This document shows, one piece after another, positions 1 through 11,400 of a stretch of 64,000 bases of DNA. Source of the DNA: Paraferrimonas sedimenticola. Its GTDB lineage: Bacteria; Pseudomonadota; Gammaproteobacteria; Enterobacterales; Shewanellaceae. The translations under genes were made by a program, and so were the position numbers. The stretch spans positions 275,196-339,195 of the forward strand of contig NZ_NRIR01000002.1 in assembly GCF_002282855.1 (NCBI RefSeq), written 5' to 3'. Every line of letters begins with the position of its first letter. Within the stretch, counting starts at the first letter, position 1. Below the pieces are notes generated by a model. It was not told the origin of the DNA. It saw only the letters and a list, made by a program, of their open reading frames with translations, and ran no database searches.

Positions 1-1
1 G

Positions 2-640
2 ATTGAGCGCATGACTCGTGAGTTGCGCTCAGCGGTACCTAATAGCGTTCGCCAAACCAGCGGTGGTGGCTTTCAATGTTTAGAATTCGTGCCGATTAAA
101 GCAAGCGCAAGCTATGTGGATGTGCCGGTATTCCCTGATACCGCTCGTGTGAGCGCCACAGTCTTTAACCTAAGCCCAGCAATTAGTGATGTGTCTGGTT
201 ATCAGATGTTGGTATACCCATTACAGCCATCGGAGGTGTATCAAGCGTCTAATGGTTCACTGGCTAAGATTTTCGACGTTACCCGCCTCACTGGCAATAC
301 CATAGAGTTTCACGGTTCGGTGCGCTTTAGCGAAGGTTCTGCTAGCAAGCGTTTTTATCTGGTGAATGAAGCGGTGAGTTACTGCTTTAGTATCGATGGT
401 GGCCTATACCGATACGCCGGCTACAACTGGGCCAATGCCACTCAGCCGTTACCTGCTTTCATGGGCGATGGTGTGCTGATGGCGGAAGGCGTGATTAATG
501 ACTTGTCCCTGGACCCGCCAATTAGCTTAACGCCCGCGACCTTGGTGAATAACGCCATGATCCATATTCAGCCCGAGTTTGAAGTGGTTGGTCAGAGTTT
601 TCGCTATCAACATCAAGTGCAGGTGGTGAATGTTCCCTAG
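2..640 (+). CDS. mshO: MSHA pilus biogenesis protein MshO (5' truncated by window edge)
   Basis: The reading frame is open at the left edge: codons upstream of the first ATG (position 11) read I-E-R, so the gene starts outside the window and only its C-terminal part (about 212 codons) is seen. MshO is a minor-pilin-like protein of the mannose-sensitive haemagglutinin type IV pilus, acting in the inner membrane and pilus tip. The opening ERMTRELR resembles the helix that follows the pilin N-terminal segment in this family. The assignment rests mostly on order: it overlaps the next gene by 11 bases, and mshP and mshQ follow. Exact identity is inferred from context. Confidence 0.75.
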   Translation: MERMTRELRSAVPNSVRQTSGGGFQCLEFVPIKASASYVDVPVFPDTARVSATVFNLSPAISDVSGYQMLVYPLQPSEVYQASNGSLAKIFDVTRLTGNTIEFHGSVRFSEGSASKRFYLVNEAVSYCFSIDGGLYRYAGYNWANATQPLPAFMGDGVLMAEGVINDLSLDPPISLTPATLVNNAMIHIQPEFEVVGQSFRYQHQVQVVNVP

Positions 641-1103
641 TCATTATCGCCAAACGCAACCAATACAAAGCTATCGTCAGCAACGAGGCTCTTCACTCGT
701 GGTCGCGATTTTCGTCATCACAGTTATGGCACTGTTAGCCAGCGCTTTGCTACGAGTGGTCGAAGACTCTAGCGAAGCGGTCACCATTGAAGTGTGGGGA
801 ACCCGAGCGTTAGCCGCAGCCAATAGCGCGGCCGATCGCGGTCTTTCGCAGTTGTTTCCTATCGCTGGTGGTGTAGCAGGCTGTGCGGTTGTAGCGCCAA
901 GTTGGGATATTGGAACCGATACAGGGTTGGTGGGTTTTCATGGTTGCCAAGTGACGATTGGCTGTACTCAGCAAACTATCAATACGGTTAGTGAGTTTCG
1001 CATCAACGCTAATGCCGTGTGCTCGAGTGCGGATTGCAACAGTTCAGGCGGTAGCTGTATACGGGTGAGCCGACAGGTAGAAGTGGGGGCTCGAAGTGAT
1101 TAA
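630..1103 (+). CDS. mshP: MSHA biogenesis protein MshP
   Basis: A 157-residue protein with a short basic N-terminus, QRG at 18-20, then one long hydrophobic helix at about 22-42, the layout of a pilin-like minor component. The rest is a small Cys-containing periplasmic domain (Cys pairs near 88, 106, 112, 131 and 136). In MSHA clusters MshP is a membrane-anchored accessory of pilus assembly. It overlaps mshO by 11 bases and mshQ by 8, so translation is probably coupled. The length is normal for the family. Confidence 0.82.
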   Translation: MFPSHYRQTQPIQSYRQQRGSSLVVAIFVITVMALLASALLRVVEDSSEAVTIEVWGTRALAAANSAADRGLSQLFPIAGGVAGCAVVAPSWDIGTDTGLVGFHGCQVTIGCTQQTINTVSEFRINANAVCSSADCNSSGGSCIRVSRQVEVGARSD

Positions 1104-3780
1104 ACGAGCGGTCTTATGGATTGTATTGATGCTAGTTAGTCAGCCTAGCGACGCTGATCAACTACCCTACTGCGGGCCAATATTTACCGACCCCCCAACA
1201 GGAGGTAATGGTACTAATAATCCCGGTGATCAAAATGGTCCGAAAGAGCCTCCGGATTTACCTCTTTTGGGAAACTTAGTTTGCTATGCTGGAAATGGAA
1301 ATAGCCCAGATGAGTGTGAACTAAATAGCGGCGCTTTTTCTGATAGCTTTGGCAAAGGCGATTATAAGTTTGGTTCTGGCAGCTTTGGTAATGGGGACTT
1401 CATAACTACTACCGAGCGGACCTCTAGGCTTTATTTCTCTAGTGTGAGTATCGGTAACACGGCATTAAATAAGGGAGGAAAGGCTTCAGACCTATTCATA
1501 TATGTGAATGGGAATATAGTCATTAATGGCAACGCGCACATCAATGCTGTTATCTACGCAACCGGCAACGTAACAATCTCGGGTCAGGTTGAGGTTGTTG
1601 GTGGTATCGGCGCGGCTGGTACTATCACTCTGAATGGCACCACTGCTAAGGCCAACCCCTTGGATCCCTCACAGATCGAAGATACTGATTTTGGTGACTA
1701 TTGCATACCTGGCTCACCACCGCCGAACGGCCAACTGATTCATCATTACGAACTCGAGTACAGTGATTCACCGCTTACCTGCCAAGCCGAGCCGATCACC
1801 GTAAAAGCGTGTGCCAACGAGGCTTGCGACCAATTAATAACCGGAAACGTCACCGCGACTATGGTAAAGACTCCATTGGGTAAAGGCGGCTGGTCACCAA
1901 GTGCAAATCTGAGTTTTGCCGACGGTGTAACTACTGTGGATTTACGCCACAACGATGAAACGCCAATAAACATTAGTGTTTCAGGCTCGATTCCGTCGAA
2001 TACCAATCCAACTTTGTGCTCAATCGCTGGAGGCACTCCAAGTGAGGCCAACTGTACGCTTAGCTTTGCACGGTCTGGTTTCATAATGGAGATTCCCAAC
2101 ACTCCAGCGAATAAGCTTGTCGAGAATGTTTTGCTCAAAGCCGTGAAGGAAGGGGAGCCTGGAAGGGCCTGTGTACCTTTGTTCTCAGGTACGAAAGAAT
2201 CGATAAATTTTCAAAGTTCACACTTAACGGCGTTGCCGGACGGAATAATTTCGCACGCTGACGTGAGTGTTAACGACAAGCCAATAAACCAAAGTGGCGA
2301 AGCACCAACCCCAATAGAAGTCAGTTTTGACGCCAATGGCGAGGCTTTTATAAAAGTCCATTATGCGGACGCTGGTAAAGTAGCAGTGAAAGCTGAATAC
2401 GCGGGGCGAGACGGAACCGAACAAGAAGGTTTAGTCATTAGTAAAACTTCCACCTTCGTAAGCTACCCAGCGGGTTTTTGTGTCGACGCCAGTGCACAGT
2501 GTGAGGCGGGTGACGCTAGTTGCCCTGTTTTCAAAAAAGCAGGCGAGACATTTGAGCTGTCCATCAAAGCCATGGCTTGGGACAGTGGAGCTGGCACCAA
2601 TTTATGCGACAACCCAGTGACGCCAAGTTATGAGCATGCCGGTATAGACCTTTCCCCTGTATTGCGAGCGCCAAGTGGCGGGGTTTTAGCTGATTTGGGC
2701 GTTGTGCGCTATGACCATAAATCCGATGCGAACGCCGAAACTAAGGTAAACCAATCTGTCAGCGAAGTCGGCGTATTTGAAATCACCGCAAAAGCCCCTG
2801 CGACTTACCTAGGGGCCAATGTTGATATTCAAGGTACCAGCAAACCTATCGGGCGCTTTGTCCCAGCCCAATTTAGCGTCTCCGGCACCAGTGTGATGCC
2901 AGCCTGCGTTGCGGGTGACTTTAGCTACATGGACGAGCCGTTTACTTTGAACATGACGGTCGACGCGCAGAATGTCGCGGGTGGACGAACCCTGAATTAC
3001 TTTGGCGATTTTGCCAAAGGCAGCGGCAATTGGGTGGCGGTGAACAATCGCGACGGCGATAGTTTGTCTTCCCGTATGTCAGCGCAAACCCCTTTAACTT
3101 GGGCAACTGGCCGAGCTCAGGTCACGCAGAAACCGCAATTTAGCAGACCAGCAGCTCCGCTGGCAGACGGGCCTTACGAGCAGCTTGAGGTTGGTACTCA
3201 GATTGTCGATAACGATGGTAATCACGCCACTCTGGCCAGCCCAGATATGGCGGACTCAGTTGTTGGAGATTGCGCCACATCTACCCCCAACGAATGCGAT
3301 GCTAAGCGCTTAGGCATGACTCACCTGCGCCAAGGACGATTGGTGCTCACCAACACCTACGGGCCGGAAGACGTTGAATTAAGAATGCCTGTGGTTGCTG
3401 AGTATTGGGTAGACAATCGATGGCAAACCAACACCTTAGACGGTTGTAGCCTGATTACCCGCCCTAATTTGGGCAAATCCTCCAGTGATAGCGCAACCGG
3501 TTATCGCTATGCGCCAGAATTGGCCACAGATGAGAGCGTCACCCGTGGCAATAGCGGTGGCGCTATTCTCTCCGGTCAGTCCGAACTAATTTGGACCGGT
3601 GCTGGTGGTTATCGCGGACAGGTAACCGCACCGCTCGAACTATCTGATACGCCTTGGTTGCGCTGGTATTGGAATTGGAACGACAGCTCGGCTCCCACCT
3701 TACAAAATCCAAGGGCAAGCGCTTACTTTGGTACCTACCGAGGTAACGATAGAGTCATCTTTTGGCGTGAAGTCAATTAG
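1096..3780 (+). CDS. mshQ: MSHA biogenesis protein MshQ
   Basis: GTG start inside the end of mshP, 894 residues. A signal peptide occupies about 1-20. Residues about 130-190 are a Gly/Asn/Ile-rich repeat stretch (NGNAHINAVIYATGNVTISG) that looks like a beta-solenoid. The large C-terminal part resembles the DUF6701 region typical of MshQ. It is the last gene of the MSHA operon; the family is a secreted or surface protein of unclear mechanism. I see no lectin-like LamG domain, which some homologues carry. Cysteines are spread through the mature protein, suggesting disulfides. No convincing terminator follows before the mreB leader. Confidence 0.8.
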   Translation: MIKRAVLWIVLMLVSQPSDADQLPYCGPIFTDPPTGGNGTNNPGDQNGPKEPPDLPLLGNLVCYAGNGNSPDECELNSGAFSDSFGKGDYKFGSGSFGNGDFITTTERTSRLYFSSVSIGNTALNKGGKASDLFIYVNGNIVINGNAHINAVIYATGNVTISGQVEVVGGIGAAGTITLNGTTAKANPLDPSQIEDTDFGDYCIPGSPPPNGQLIHHYELEYSDSPLTCQAEPITVKACANEACDQLITGNVTATMVKTPLGKGGWSPSANLSFADGVTTVDLRHNDETPINISVSGSIPSNTNPTLCSIAGGTPSEANCTLSFARSGFIMEIPNTPANKLVENVLLKAVKEGEPGRACVPLFSGTKESINFQSSHLTALPDGIISHADVSVNDKPINQSGEAPTPIEVSFDANGEAFIKVHYADAGKVAVKAEYAGRDGTEQEGLVISKTSTFVSYPAGFCVDASAQCEAGDASCPVFKKAGETFELSIKAMAWDSGAGTNLCDNPVTPSYEHAGIDLSPVLRAPSGGVLADLGVVRYDHKSDANAETKVNQSVSEVGVFEITAKAPATYLGANVDIQGTSKPIGRFVPAQFSVSGTSVMPACVAGDFSYMDEPFTLNMTVDAQNVAGGRTLNYFGDFAKGSGNWVAVNNRDGDSLSSRMSAQTPLTWATGRAQVTQKPQFSRPAAPLADGPYEQLEVGTQIVDNDGNHATLASPDMADSVVGDCATSTPNECDAKRLGMTHLRQGRLVLTNTYGPEDVELRMPVVAEYWVDNRWQTNTLDGCSLITRPNLGKSSSDSATGYRYAPELATDESVTRGNSGGAILSGQSELIWTGAGGYRGQVTAPLELSDTPWLRWYWNWNDSSAPTLQNPRASAYFGTYRGNDRVIFWREVN

Positions 3781-3956
3781 TTCGGTTCAGCGTCAAAATT
3801 TTGCGAGCTTTGCGGCACTTTTTTGACTGAATGGGTGTCAAATTTGAAAAATCGGACTCGAGGCTAATTTGTTGCTATCGATCGCCCCGAAACCCTTGTG
3901 GAAAGCGAGCTCCATTGTTAAAGTGAGCTGTTTTCCGAGTTTTGACAAGTTTATAA

Positions 3957-5018
<1,062 letters not shown>

Positions 5019-5029
5019 TCACTAATAAC

Positions 5030-5051
5030 AGGGCGGCGCAGGCCGCCCTTT
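5030..5051 (+). terminator. GC-rich hairpin between mreB and mreC
   Basis: AGGGCGGC pairs with GCCGCCCT (8 bp, 4-nt loop) and is followed by only a short TTTG. It could act as a partial terminator that lowers mreCD expression relative to mreB, or as an mRNA 3' stabiliser. Confidence 0.6.
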
Positions 5052-5058
5052 GCAATAA

Positions 5059-5904
5059 ATGAATCCAATATTTGGCCGCGGTGTATCGATCCAGTTTCGC
5101 TTGACCATTGCGATTGTGTTATCGCTGGTTTTGCTGTTCGCCAAAGAAAGCATCGAGCCTGCCCGTCAATCTCTGTCTTCTCTTTTATCTCCATTGCAAC
5201 TGATAGCCAACGTTCCCGGCGATATGCTCGACTGGGCCAACGAGAGCTTTGCCAGTCGCAATGAGTTGAAGCGCCAGAATCGCGAGATGCTCAAGCAACA
5301 GTTGTTGATGAGTGAGCGCTTACAACGCTTTGAGCAGCTCAATCAAGAGAATAATCGTTTGCGCGCATTGCTTGGCTCACCCATGCATCAAGATGCCCAG
5401 AAGATGGTAGCCGAGGTGATGGCCGTTGAGTCCGACCCCTATCATCACTACGTTACTTTGGGTGCCGGTAGCAAAGACGGAGTGTTTGTCGGACAGCCAG
5501 TGATTGATGACAAAGCCATCATTGGTCAGATCACTCAAGTGTCGTATATGAGCTCGCAAGTGCTGCTAATTAGCGATGCGACTCATGCCATCCCAGTGCG
5601 CGTGGCTCGCAACGATGTGCGCGCTGTGGTTCAAGGGGTGGGCAATCTCGACGAGCTTGAGATTCGTCATCTGCCAACCAGCACAGACATTAAAGCGGGA
5701 GACCTGCTGGTTTCCTCGGGCTTAGGCGGGCGTTTTCCTGAAGGTTATCCGGTGGCTCGAGTAGACTCTGTGGAGCGCGGTGACGGACGTCGCTACGCGA
5801 AGATTCGAGTTCGGCCACTGGCGAGCTTAGACCGGATTCGATACTTGCTACTTCTTTGGCCCGAGGGTGAGCGCCCTGGGCTAGACGCAGAGGAGGCTTC
5901 TTAA
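5059..5904 (+). CDS. mreC: Rod shape-determining protein MreC
   Basis: 281 residues. One N-terminal membrane helix (about 12-32) anchors the protein; a coiled coil follows at about 70-110, rich in Leu/Gln/Arg, then the periplasmic beta-barrel core. MreC links MreB filaments to the periplasmic peptidoglycan synthases. The last base of its stop codon is the first base of the mreD ATG (TAATG), indicating translational coupling. Confidence 0.96.
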   Translation: MNPIFGRGVSIQFRLTIAIVLSLVLLFAKESIEPARQSLSSLLSPLQLIANVPGDMLDWANESFASRNELKRQNREMLKQQLLMSERLQRFEQLNQENNRLRALLGSPMHQDAQKMVAEVMAVESDPYHHYVTLGAGSKDGVFVGQPVIDDKAIIGQITQVSYMSSQVLLISDATHAIPVRVARNDVRAVVQGVGNLDELEIRHLPTSTDIKAGDLLVSSGLGGRFPEGYPVARVDSVERGDGRRYAKIRVRPLASLDRIRYLLLLWPEGERPGLDAEEAS

Positions 5905-6392
5905 TGGCACTGCAAGCCGCCAATGGGCGCGCCGTAGTTTGGGCCACGCTATTCCTCGCGTTGCTTCTGCAAATCATGCCTTTGCCAGAAGTGGTTTCGG
6001 CGGCCAGACCCGATTGGCTGTTCATCGCCTTGGCCTACTGGACCATGGCTTTGCCGCATCGCTACAGCATTCTCACCGCTTGGTTGATGGGGTTACTGCT
6101 CGACATTCTCTTGGGTGCCACCATGGGCGTGCGCGCGCTAGCACTGGCGCTGGTGATTTATGTGGTGGCGCTGCACTTCCAGCGCTTGCGAAACTTCCCG
6201 GTATGGCAACAGGCTATCTTGCTGGCTGTGCTCAGTGGTGTATACCACTTGGTTATTTTCTGGATTCAGTTCGTAACCAGTAAATCCCTATTCGACCCAA
6301 TTATTTTGCTTCCCGTGGTATCCAACCTGATCATCTGGTCTTGGGCATACTGGCTGTTGCGCCGAATTCGCCGAGACTTCAAGGTACGTTAA
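5904..6392 (+). CDS. mreD: Rod shape-determining protein MreD
   Basis: 162 residues, almost entirely hydrophobic with five or six predicted membrane helices and a basic C-terminus (LRRIRRDFKVR). It is the inner-membrane partner of MreC. A good AGGAGG site lies inside the end of mreC. The maf gene starts directly after its stop codon. Confidence 0.95.
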   Translation: MALQAANGRAVVWATLFLALLLQIMPLPEVVSAARPDWLFIALAYWTMALPHRYSILTAWLMGLLLDILLGATMGVRALALALVIYVVALHFQRLRNFPVWQQAILLAVLSGVYHLVIFWIQFVTSKSLFDPIILLPVVSNLIIWSWAYWLLRRIRRDFKVR

Positions 6393-6974
6393 ATGAGCAA
6401 ATCACTACCACTGGTACTGGCTTCTGCATCCCCGCGCAGAAAGCAGTTGCTGTGCCAGCTTGGCTACCAGTTTACTCAACTGAGCGCCGATATCGACGAA
6501 CAACCCAAACCTGGCGAGCCAGCCTGCGACCTAGTTGAGCGTCTGGCTCGCGAAAAAGCGCTGGCCGGGGCTCACTTGTGCGAGAGGGAATCGCTGGTGT
6601 TGGGATCTGATACCATAGTGGTGCTAGAGGATAGAGTGCTGGGTAAGCCCAAAGACAAGGCCGACTGTGTCGCCACTCTACGCGCCTTATCTGGCCGTGA
6701 GCATAGGGTTTTGACCGCTGTTGCTGTAACAAATGGCAACCAAATTCAATCGCTTGTGGTGACAACTAAAGTACGTTTTTGCGGTCTTACTGATGAAGAC
6801 ATCGCTCAATATTGGGCGACGGGAGAGCCGGCCGACAAGGCGGGCAGTTACGGTATCCAAGGACTTGGGGGTAATTTTGTAGAAGCCATCAACGGCAGCT
6901 ATTCAGCTGTGGTGGGTTTACCCTTAGTAGAAACACGACAGCTGATCGCATCAGCGATGGAATGGGGTCAATGA
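6393..6974 (+). CDS. maf: Maf/YhdE nucleoside triphosphate pyrophosphatase
   Basis: 193 residues with the Maf N-terminal signature [12 protein letters not shown] (about 8-19), the SDTIV motif near residue 71 and the [10 protein letters not shown] motif towards the C-terminus. YhdE-type Maf enzymes hydrolyse dTTP/UTP and modified pyrimidine nucleotides to monophosphates, acting in house-cleaning and septum control. It abuts mreD and its stop codon overlaps the likely rng start (ATGA). Confidence 0.93.
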   Translation: MSKSLPLVLASASPRRKQLLCQLGYQFTQLSADIDEQPKPGEPACDLVERLAREKALAGAHLCERESLVLGSDTIVVLEDRVLGKPKDKADCVATLRALSGREHRVLTAVAVTNGNQIQSLVVTTKVRFCGLTDEDIAQYWATGEPADKAGSYGIQGLGGNFVEAINGSYSAVVGLPLVETRQLIASAMEWGQ

Positions 6975-8461
6975 ACGAATACGCAGACGGCCGCCTTGGC
7001 GCGGAGCTCTTGATTAACGTTACCCCTACTGAATCTCGTGTCGCTTTGGTAGAAAACGGCATACTGCAAGAAATCCACATTGAACGTCGCATGAAGCGCG
7101 GCTTGGTGGGTAATATCTACAAGGGTAAGGTCACTCGGGTACTGCCAGGTATGCAGGCGGCCTTTGTGGATATTGGTTTAGAGAAAGCCGCTTTCCTACA
7201 CGCCTCCGATATCGTCAATCACAACGAATGCGTTGCCGATGACGACAAGCAAAAACTGCAGGCCAACAACATTGGTCGCCTTGTCCATCAAGGGCAAGAG
7301 TTGGTGGTGCAAGTGGTTAAAGATCCTCTGGGCACCAAAGGCGCGCGCCTGACTACCGACATCACCCTGCCGTCTCGCTATCTAGTGTTTATGCCTGGCG
7401 CCTCCCATGTGGGTGTGTCTCAACGCATCGAATCGGAAGCCGAGCGCGAGCGCTTGCGCAAGCTCACCGAACCCTTCGTCGATGAAAATGGTGGCTTTAT
7501 CATTCGCACTGCCGCCGAAGGCGTGGGCGAGGACGAGCTGGTCCAAGATGCGGTGTACCTGCGTCAGGTGTGGCAAAAGGTGCTTGAGCGCAAACGCCGC
7601 AAAGGGGTCAAAGACCTGTATCGAGATATGATTTTGCCGGTGCGAATAGTGCGAGATTTTGTCGGTACCAAGCTTGACCGAGTCATGGTGGATTCCCGCG
7701 AAACCATTGAAGAGCTGGCGCTGTTTTGTCGGGAGTTCATGCCAGAACTGAACGACAAGCTTCAGCTGTATCGCGGTCCCAATCCTTTGTTCGACCAGTA
7801 CGACGTTGAGAACGAGATCCAACGAGCGTTGGAAAAGCGCGTCGACCTTAAGTCAGGCGGCTACATGATTGTCGACCAAACCGAGGCCATGACCACCATC
7901 GACCTCAACACTGGGGCGTTTGTCGGCAGTCGCAATCTCGAAGAGACCATTTTTAATCTCAACCTCGAAGCGACCCAAGCCATTGCCCGACAACTGCGAC
8001 TGCGCAATCTTGGTGGGATCATCATTATCGACTTCATCGATATGGTGAATGAGAACCACAAGAATCGAGTGTTAACCGCGCTTGAGCAAGCGCTGAGTCG
8101 CGATCGGGTCAAAACCAACATCAGTGGTTTCTCTTCGCTTGGCTTGGTGGAGATGACCCGCAAGCGCACCCGTGAAAGCTTGGAGCACATTTTGTGTTCC
8201 GATTGCCCTTGTTGCCAAGGTCGGGGCACCTTGAAAACCGTTGAAACGGTGAGCTTTGAAATTTTGCGCGAAATCATTCGAGTGGATCGCACCTACGACG
8301 CCGACGAGTTTGTGGTGTATTGCGCACCTGCTGTGCACGAGTCGTTGAGCACTCAAGACAATGAGCTACTGGCTGAGCTTGAGGTGTATTTGGGCAAGAA
8401 AATTCACTTGCGCAACGAGCAGCAATACAACCAAGAAAAGTTTGACGTGGTGATGATGTAA
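6971..8461 (+). CDS. rng: Ribonuclease G
   Basis: About 496 residues from the ATG that overlaps the maf stop codon (ATGA at 6971). An in-frame ATG at 6962 would add three residues, but the family usually begins close to the ELLINVTP segment, so I chose 6971. An S1 RNA-binding domain starts near residue 35 ([11 protein letters not shown]). The catalytic region includes IDFIDM near residue 345, and the Zn-link CPCCQGRG lies near residue 415. RNase G matures the 16S rRNA 5' end and degrades some mRNAs. It continues the mre-maf cluster as in E. coli. Confidence 0.96.
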   Translation: MNEYADGRLGAELLINVTPTESRVALVENGILQEIHIERRMKRGLVGNIYKGKVTRVLPGMQAAFVDIGLEKAAFLHASDIVNHNECVADDDKQKLQANNIGRLVHQGQELVVQVVKDPLGTKGARLTTDITLPSRYLVFMPGASHVGVSQRIESEAERERLRKLTEPFVDENGGFIIRTAAEGVGEDELVQDAVYLRQVWQKVLERKRRKGVKDLYRDMILPVRIVRDFVGTKLDRVMVDSRETIEELALFCREFMPELNDKLQLYRGPNPLFDQYDVENEIQRALEKRVDLKSGGYMIVDQTEAMTTIDLNTGAFVGSRNLEETIFNLNLEATQAIARQLRLRNLGGIIIIDFIDMVNENHKNRVLTALEQALSRDRVKTNISGFSSLGLVEMTRKRTRESLEHILCSDCPCCQGRGTLKTVETVSFEILREIIRVDRTYDADEFVVYCAPAVHESLSTQDNELLAELEVYLGKKIHLRNEQQYNQEKFDVVMM

Positions 8462-11400
8462 ATGAAAGGCAGCTGGCTGAACACACTGTACAGACGATGC
8501 GGCGCCACCCTTGCGGTGGTGCTGGTGTTGTTTGCGCTGGCTGTCAGCTTAGTGCGTGGACTACTTCCTCAACTCGACCAACTTCGAGCCAACGTTGAAG
8601 AGTACGTTGATGAGCAATACCAAGTGGATATTCGCTTAGGGCGTATTGAAGCGGCTTGGGCGGCGTATGGCCCCGAACTTACCTTAAACGATGTCGAAGT
8701 ACCTAAGCAGCCCGGCGTGCCGGTGTCTTTGAGCGCGGAGAAAATGCGCTTTAAGTTGGACTTCTGGCAGACCTTGCTAAAGGCTTCTCCGCAAATCGAA
8801 GAGGTGGCCTTTGATGGTGTGGATGTCGTGTTGGACCTAGGTGCGATGCGCTCCCCTGAGACCTCAGGTAACAGCGACTGGTTGTACGAGCTGTTATTGG
8901 AGCGATTGGAGCGTTATTCGATCACGCGTGCTCAGGTCACCTTGCTTCATCCCAATTGGCAAAGTGAGCCCATTTATCTCAACGAGTTTCGTTTCGTCAA
9001 CCAAGGACAGCATCACCGTGGTAGCGGCTATTTAGCCCTAGACGCCACTGACCAATACGACGAACAGCTCGAGCTTAGTGTGCAATTGCGCGGTAGTGGC
9101 TATCAGCCGGACAAGCTCAAAGGACAGTTTTATGTGGCCGCCGATAACCTAGATTTAGGTGGCTGGCACCCAGGACAATTACAAAAGCAACTGCAGCTTA
9201 GTGGCGTTCTCAACTTTGAGCTGTGGTCGCGATTTGCCAATCGACAATTCCAGACTGCGATGCTGGAGTTCACTCCCTCAGAGCTGGCATGGAACGTCGG
9301 TGACTCGCCACAACACTTCGAATTGAACTCTGGAGTGTTGCAATGGCTGCCTCGTGACGACGGCTGGCAGGTCACCAGTCGCGACTTTGAAATGAGCTCG
9401 AATGGTGAAGCCTGGCAAAACTTCGGAGTGTTTTTACACACCGACTTTAACGGCGTCCAAATATATGTAGACGAGCTAGAACTGTCCCAATTGCAGCCAT
9501 TCATTGCGCTAACGCCAAGCGTCAAGTTAGACAATATTAAGCAGTGGCAAGACCTGAATTTGACCGGGCTGGTAAAAGGCTTAAAGCTACAACACAGCGC
9601 CAAAGGCTGGTCCTTTGGCGCCAAGGCCGAAGGCCTGAGTTGGAATCAAAGTGATAGCATTCCCGGCGTAGATGGTTTGGCTGTTGAACTGGCTGGGCGA
9701 CCGACACAAATTGCCGCTCACCTACCCAAGCAGCTGGTGAATTTCGCCATGGATTCCCAGTTTAGCGATCCGCTAAAGCTCAACATTGACCCAAGTTGGC
9801 TGGTGTATCACGCCCAAGGCGAAAGCGCTTCGCAAATATTAATTCCCAAAATCAAATTAGACACCGGCAATTTGGGGCTGGATGGCCGTGCTGCCATCGC
9901 AATTGCTGAAGGTGAGTCGCCGGTACTGAGTTTACTGGCGGGCGCAGAAATTCGCGACGTATCCGAGATTGGCCGATTGTTCCCGCGCGGCGCCATGGGC
10001 GAAGACCTATCTGAATACCTTGAAGAGGCGCTAGAAAAAGGCAATGTGCGCGATGCTAAGGTGGTGTGGCAAGGGCCGCTGAATCGCTTCCCTTACGATG
10101 AAAACGACGGTTCTTTCCAAGCAGAGTTTGTGCTGGATAAGGGCCGCTTTAAATTCCAGCCCGACTGGCCAGCGGTGACCGATTTAACTTTAGACGCCTT
10201 GTTTGAGGACGCTCGCATGGACCTTTGGGTTCAGAAGGGCAAACTCAAATCCGTTAATGCTAAAGGCGCCTACGTTGGTATTCCAAGATTACAACCCAAA
10301 TCCCGTCTCAAGGTCGAAGCGGATCTGAGCGCACCGGGCTGGCAGGTCACCGAAGTGATGACCGAATCAGCCTTAGCTGACTCGGTGGGCGCCACCTTGG
10401 AAATCGTGGAGATCCAAGGCGATTTGTCCGCCAATTTGGATTTAGACATCGCGCTTTATCCTAACGGTAATACCCTGGCCCAGGGGGTAGTGAGCTTGGA
10501 TAAAATCCCGTTATACGTTCATACGCCGGGTATTCAACTGACCGAAATGTCGGGGCAGGTGAGCTTTGCCAATGACAAGGTGGAAGCCAAGACCTTGCAA
10601 GGCAAGCTTTATGGCCAGCCGGTTAACTTAGACGTTGTTAGCGAGTCGATGAATCAGGGCTATGGCGTTGGTATCGACTTATCGGGGTTGTGGGCTCTGG
10701 AGGAGTTGCCAAGCGAGCTGGACAATCCGCTGCGCGATTATTACGACGGCCTGTTGGACTGGCGCGGCAAGCTCAAAATGGTGTTTGACGACGGCGGTTT
10801 TCGAATACAGGCGCAAGTGCGCAGCGATCTTGAGCAAGTGTCGTTAGCGCTGCCGGGCAAGTTAGCTAAAACCCCCGAGCAAAAGCGCCCGATGCGCGCA
10901 GAGCTTGTCGGAGATAACAAACAGTTATTCCTTGGAGTTAAGTACGATAAACAGGCGGAGTTTTGGGCAGGTTTCGACTCGGAAACCGGTGCCAAGATTG
11001 CTCACTACGACACCATGATTGGTCGACTGTTTAAGCCAGGCGACAAGGTCCGTCGCGATCAGGGCAGTATTTCGCTCAATCTGGAGCAAGCCAACTTTGA
11101 CGACTGGCTACCAATTATTCAAAGCTTTATTGATTCGCGCACTGAATATGGCCAAGAGTCGCTCGAGCAAGGCCAAGTGGCACTCGAACAAGCGTCAGCC
11201 GAGCGCACCAACATTTTCCCCCAATTGGCGCGAGTCGAAGGCAAGTTTGAGCAGTTTGAGTTGTGGGGGGTTCCGTTCACCGACCTCAATTTGATGGCCG
11301 AGCCCAATCGCGAGTTTTGGCAAGTACTGGCGCGCTCGCCAGAAGTGGATGCTGGGTTGACCTTTTATCCCAACTGGTCGACTCAAGGGCTAAAGCTGGT

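Noticed and set aside
1746..2138. Reverse-strand ORF inside mshQ
   Set aside because: Antisense to an intact gene, no recognisable protein features.
7382..7822. Reverse-strand ORF inside rng
   Set aside because: Shadow of a highly conserved gene.
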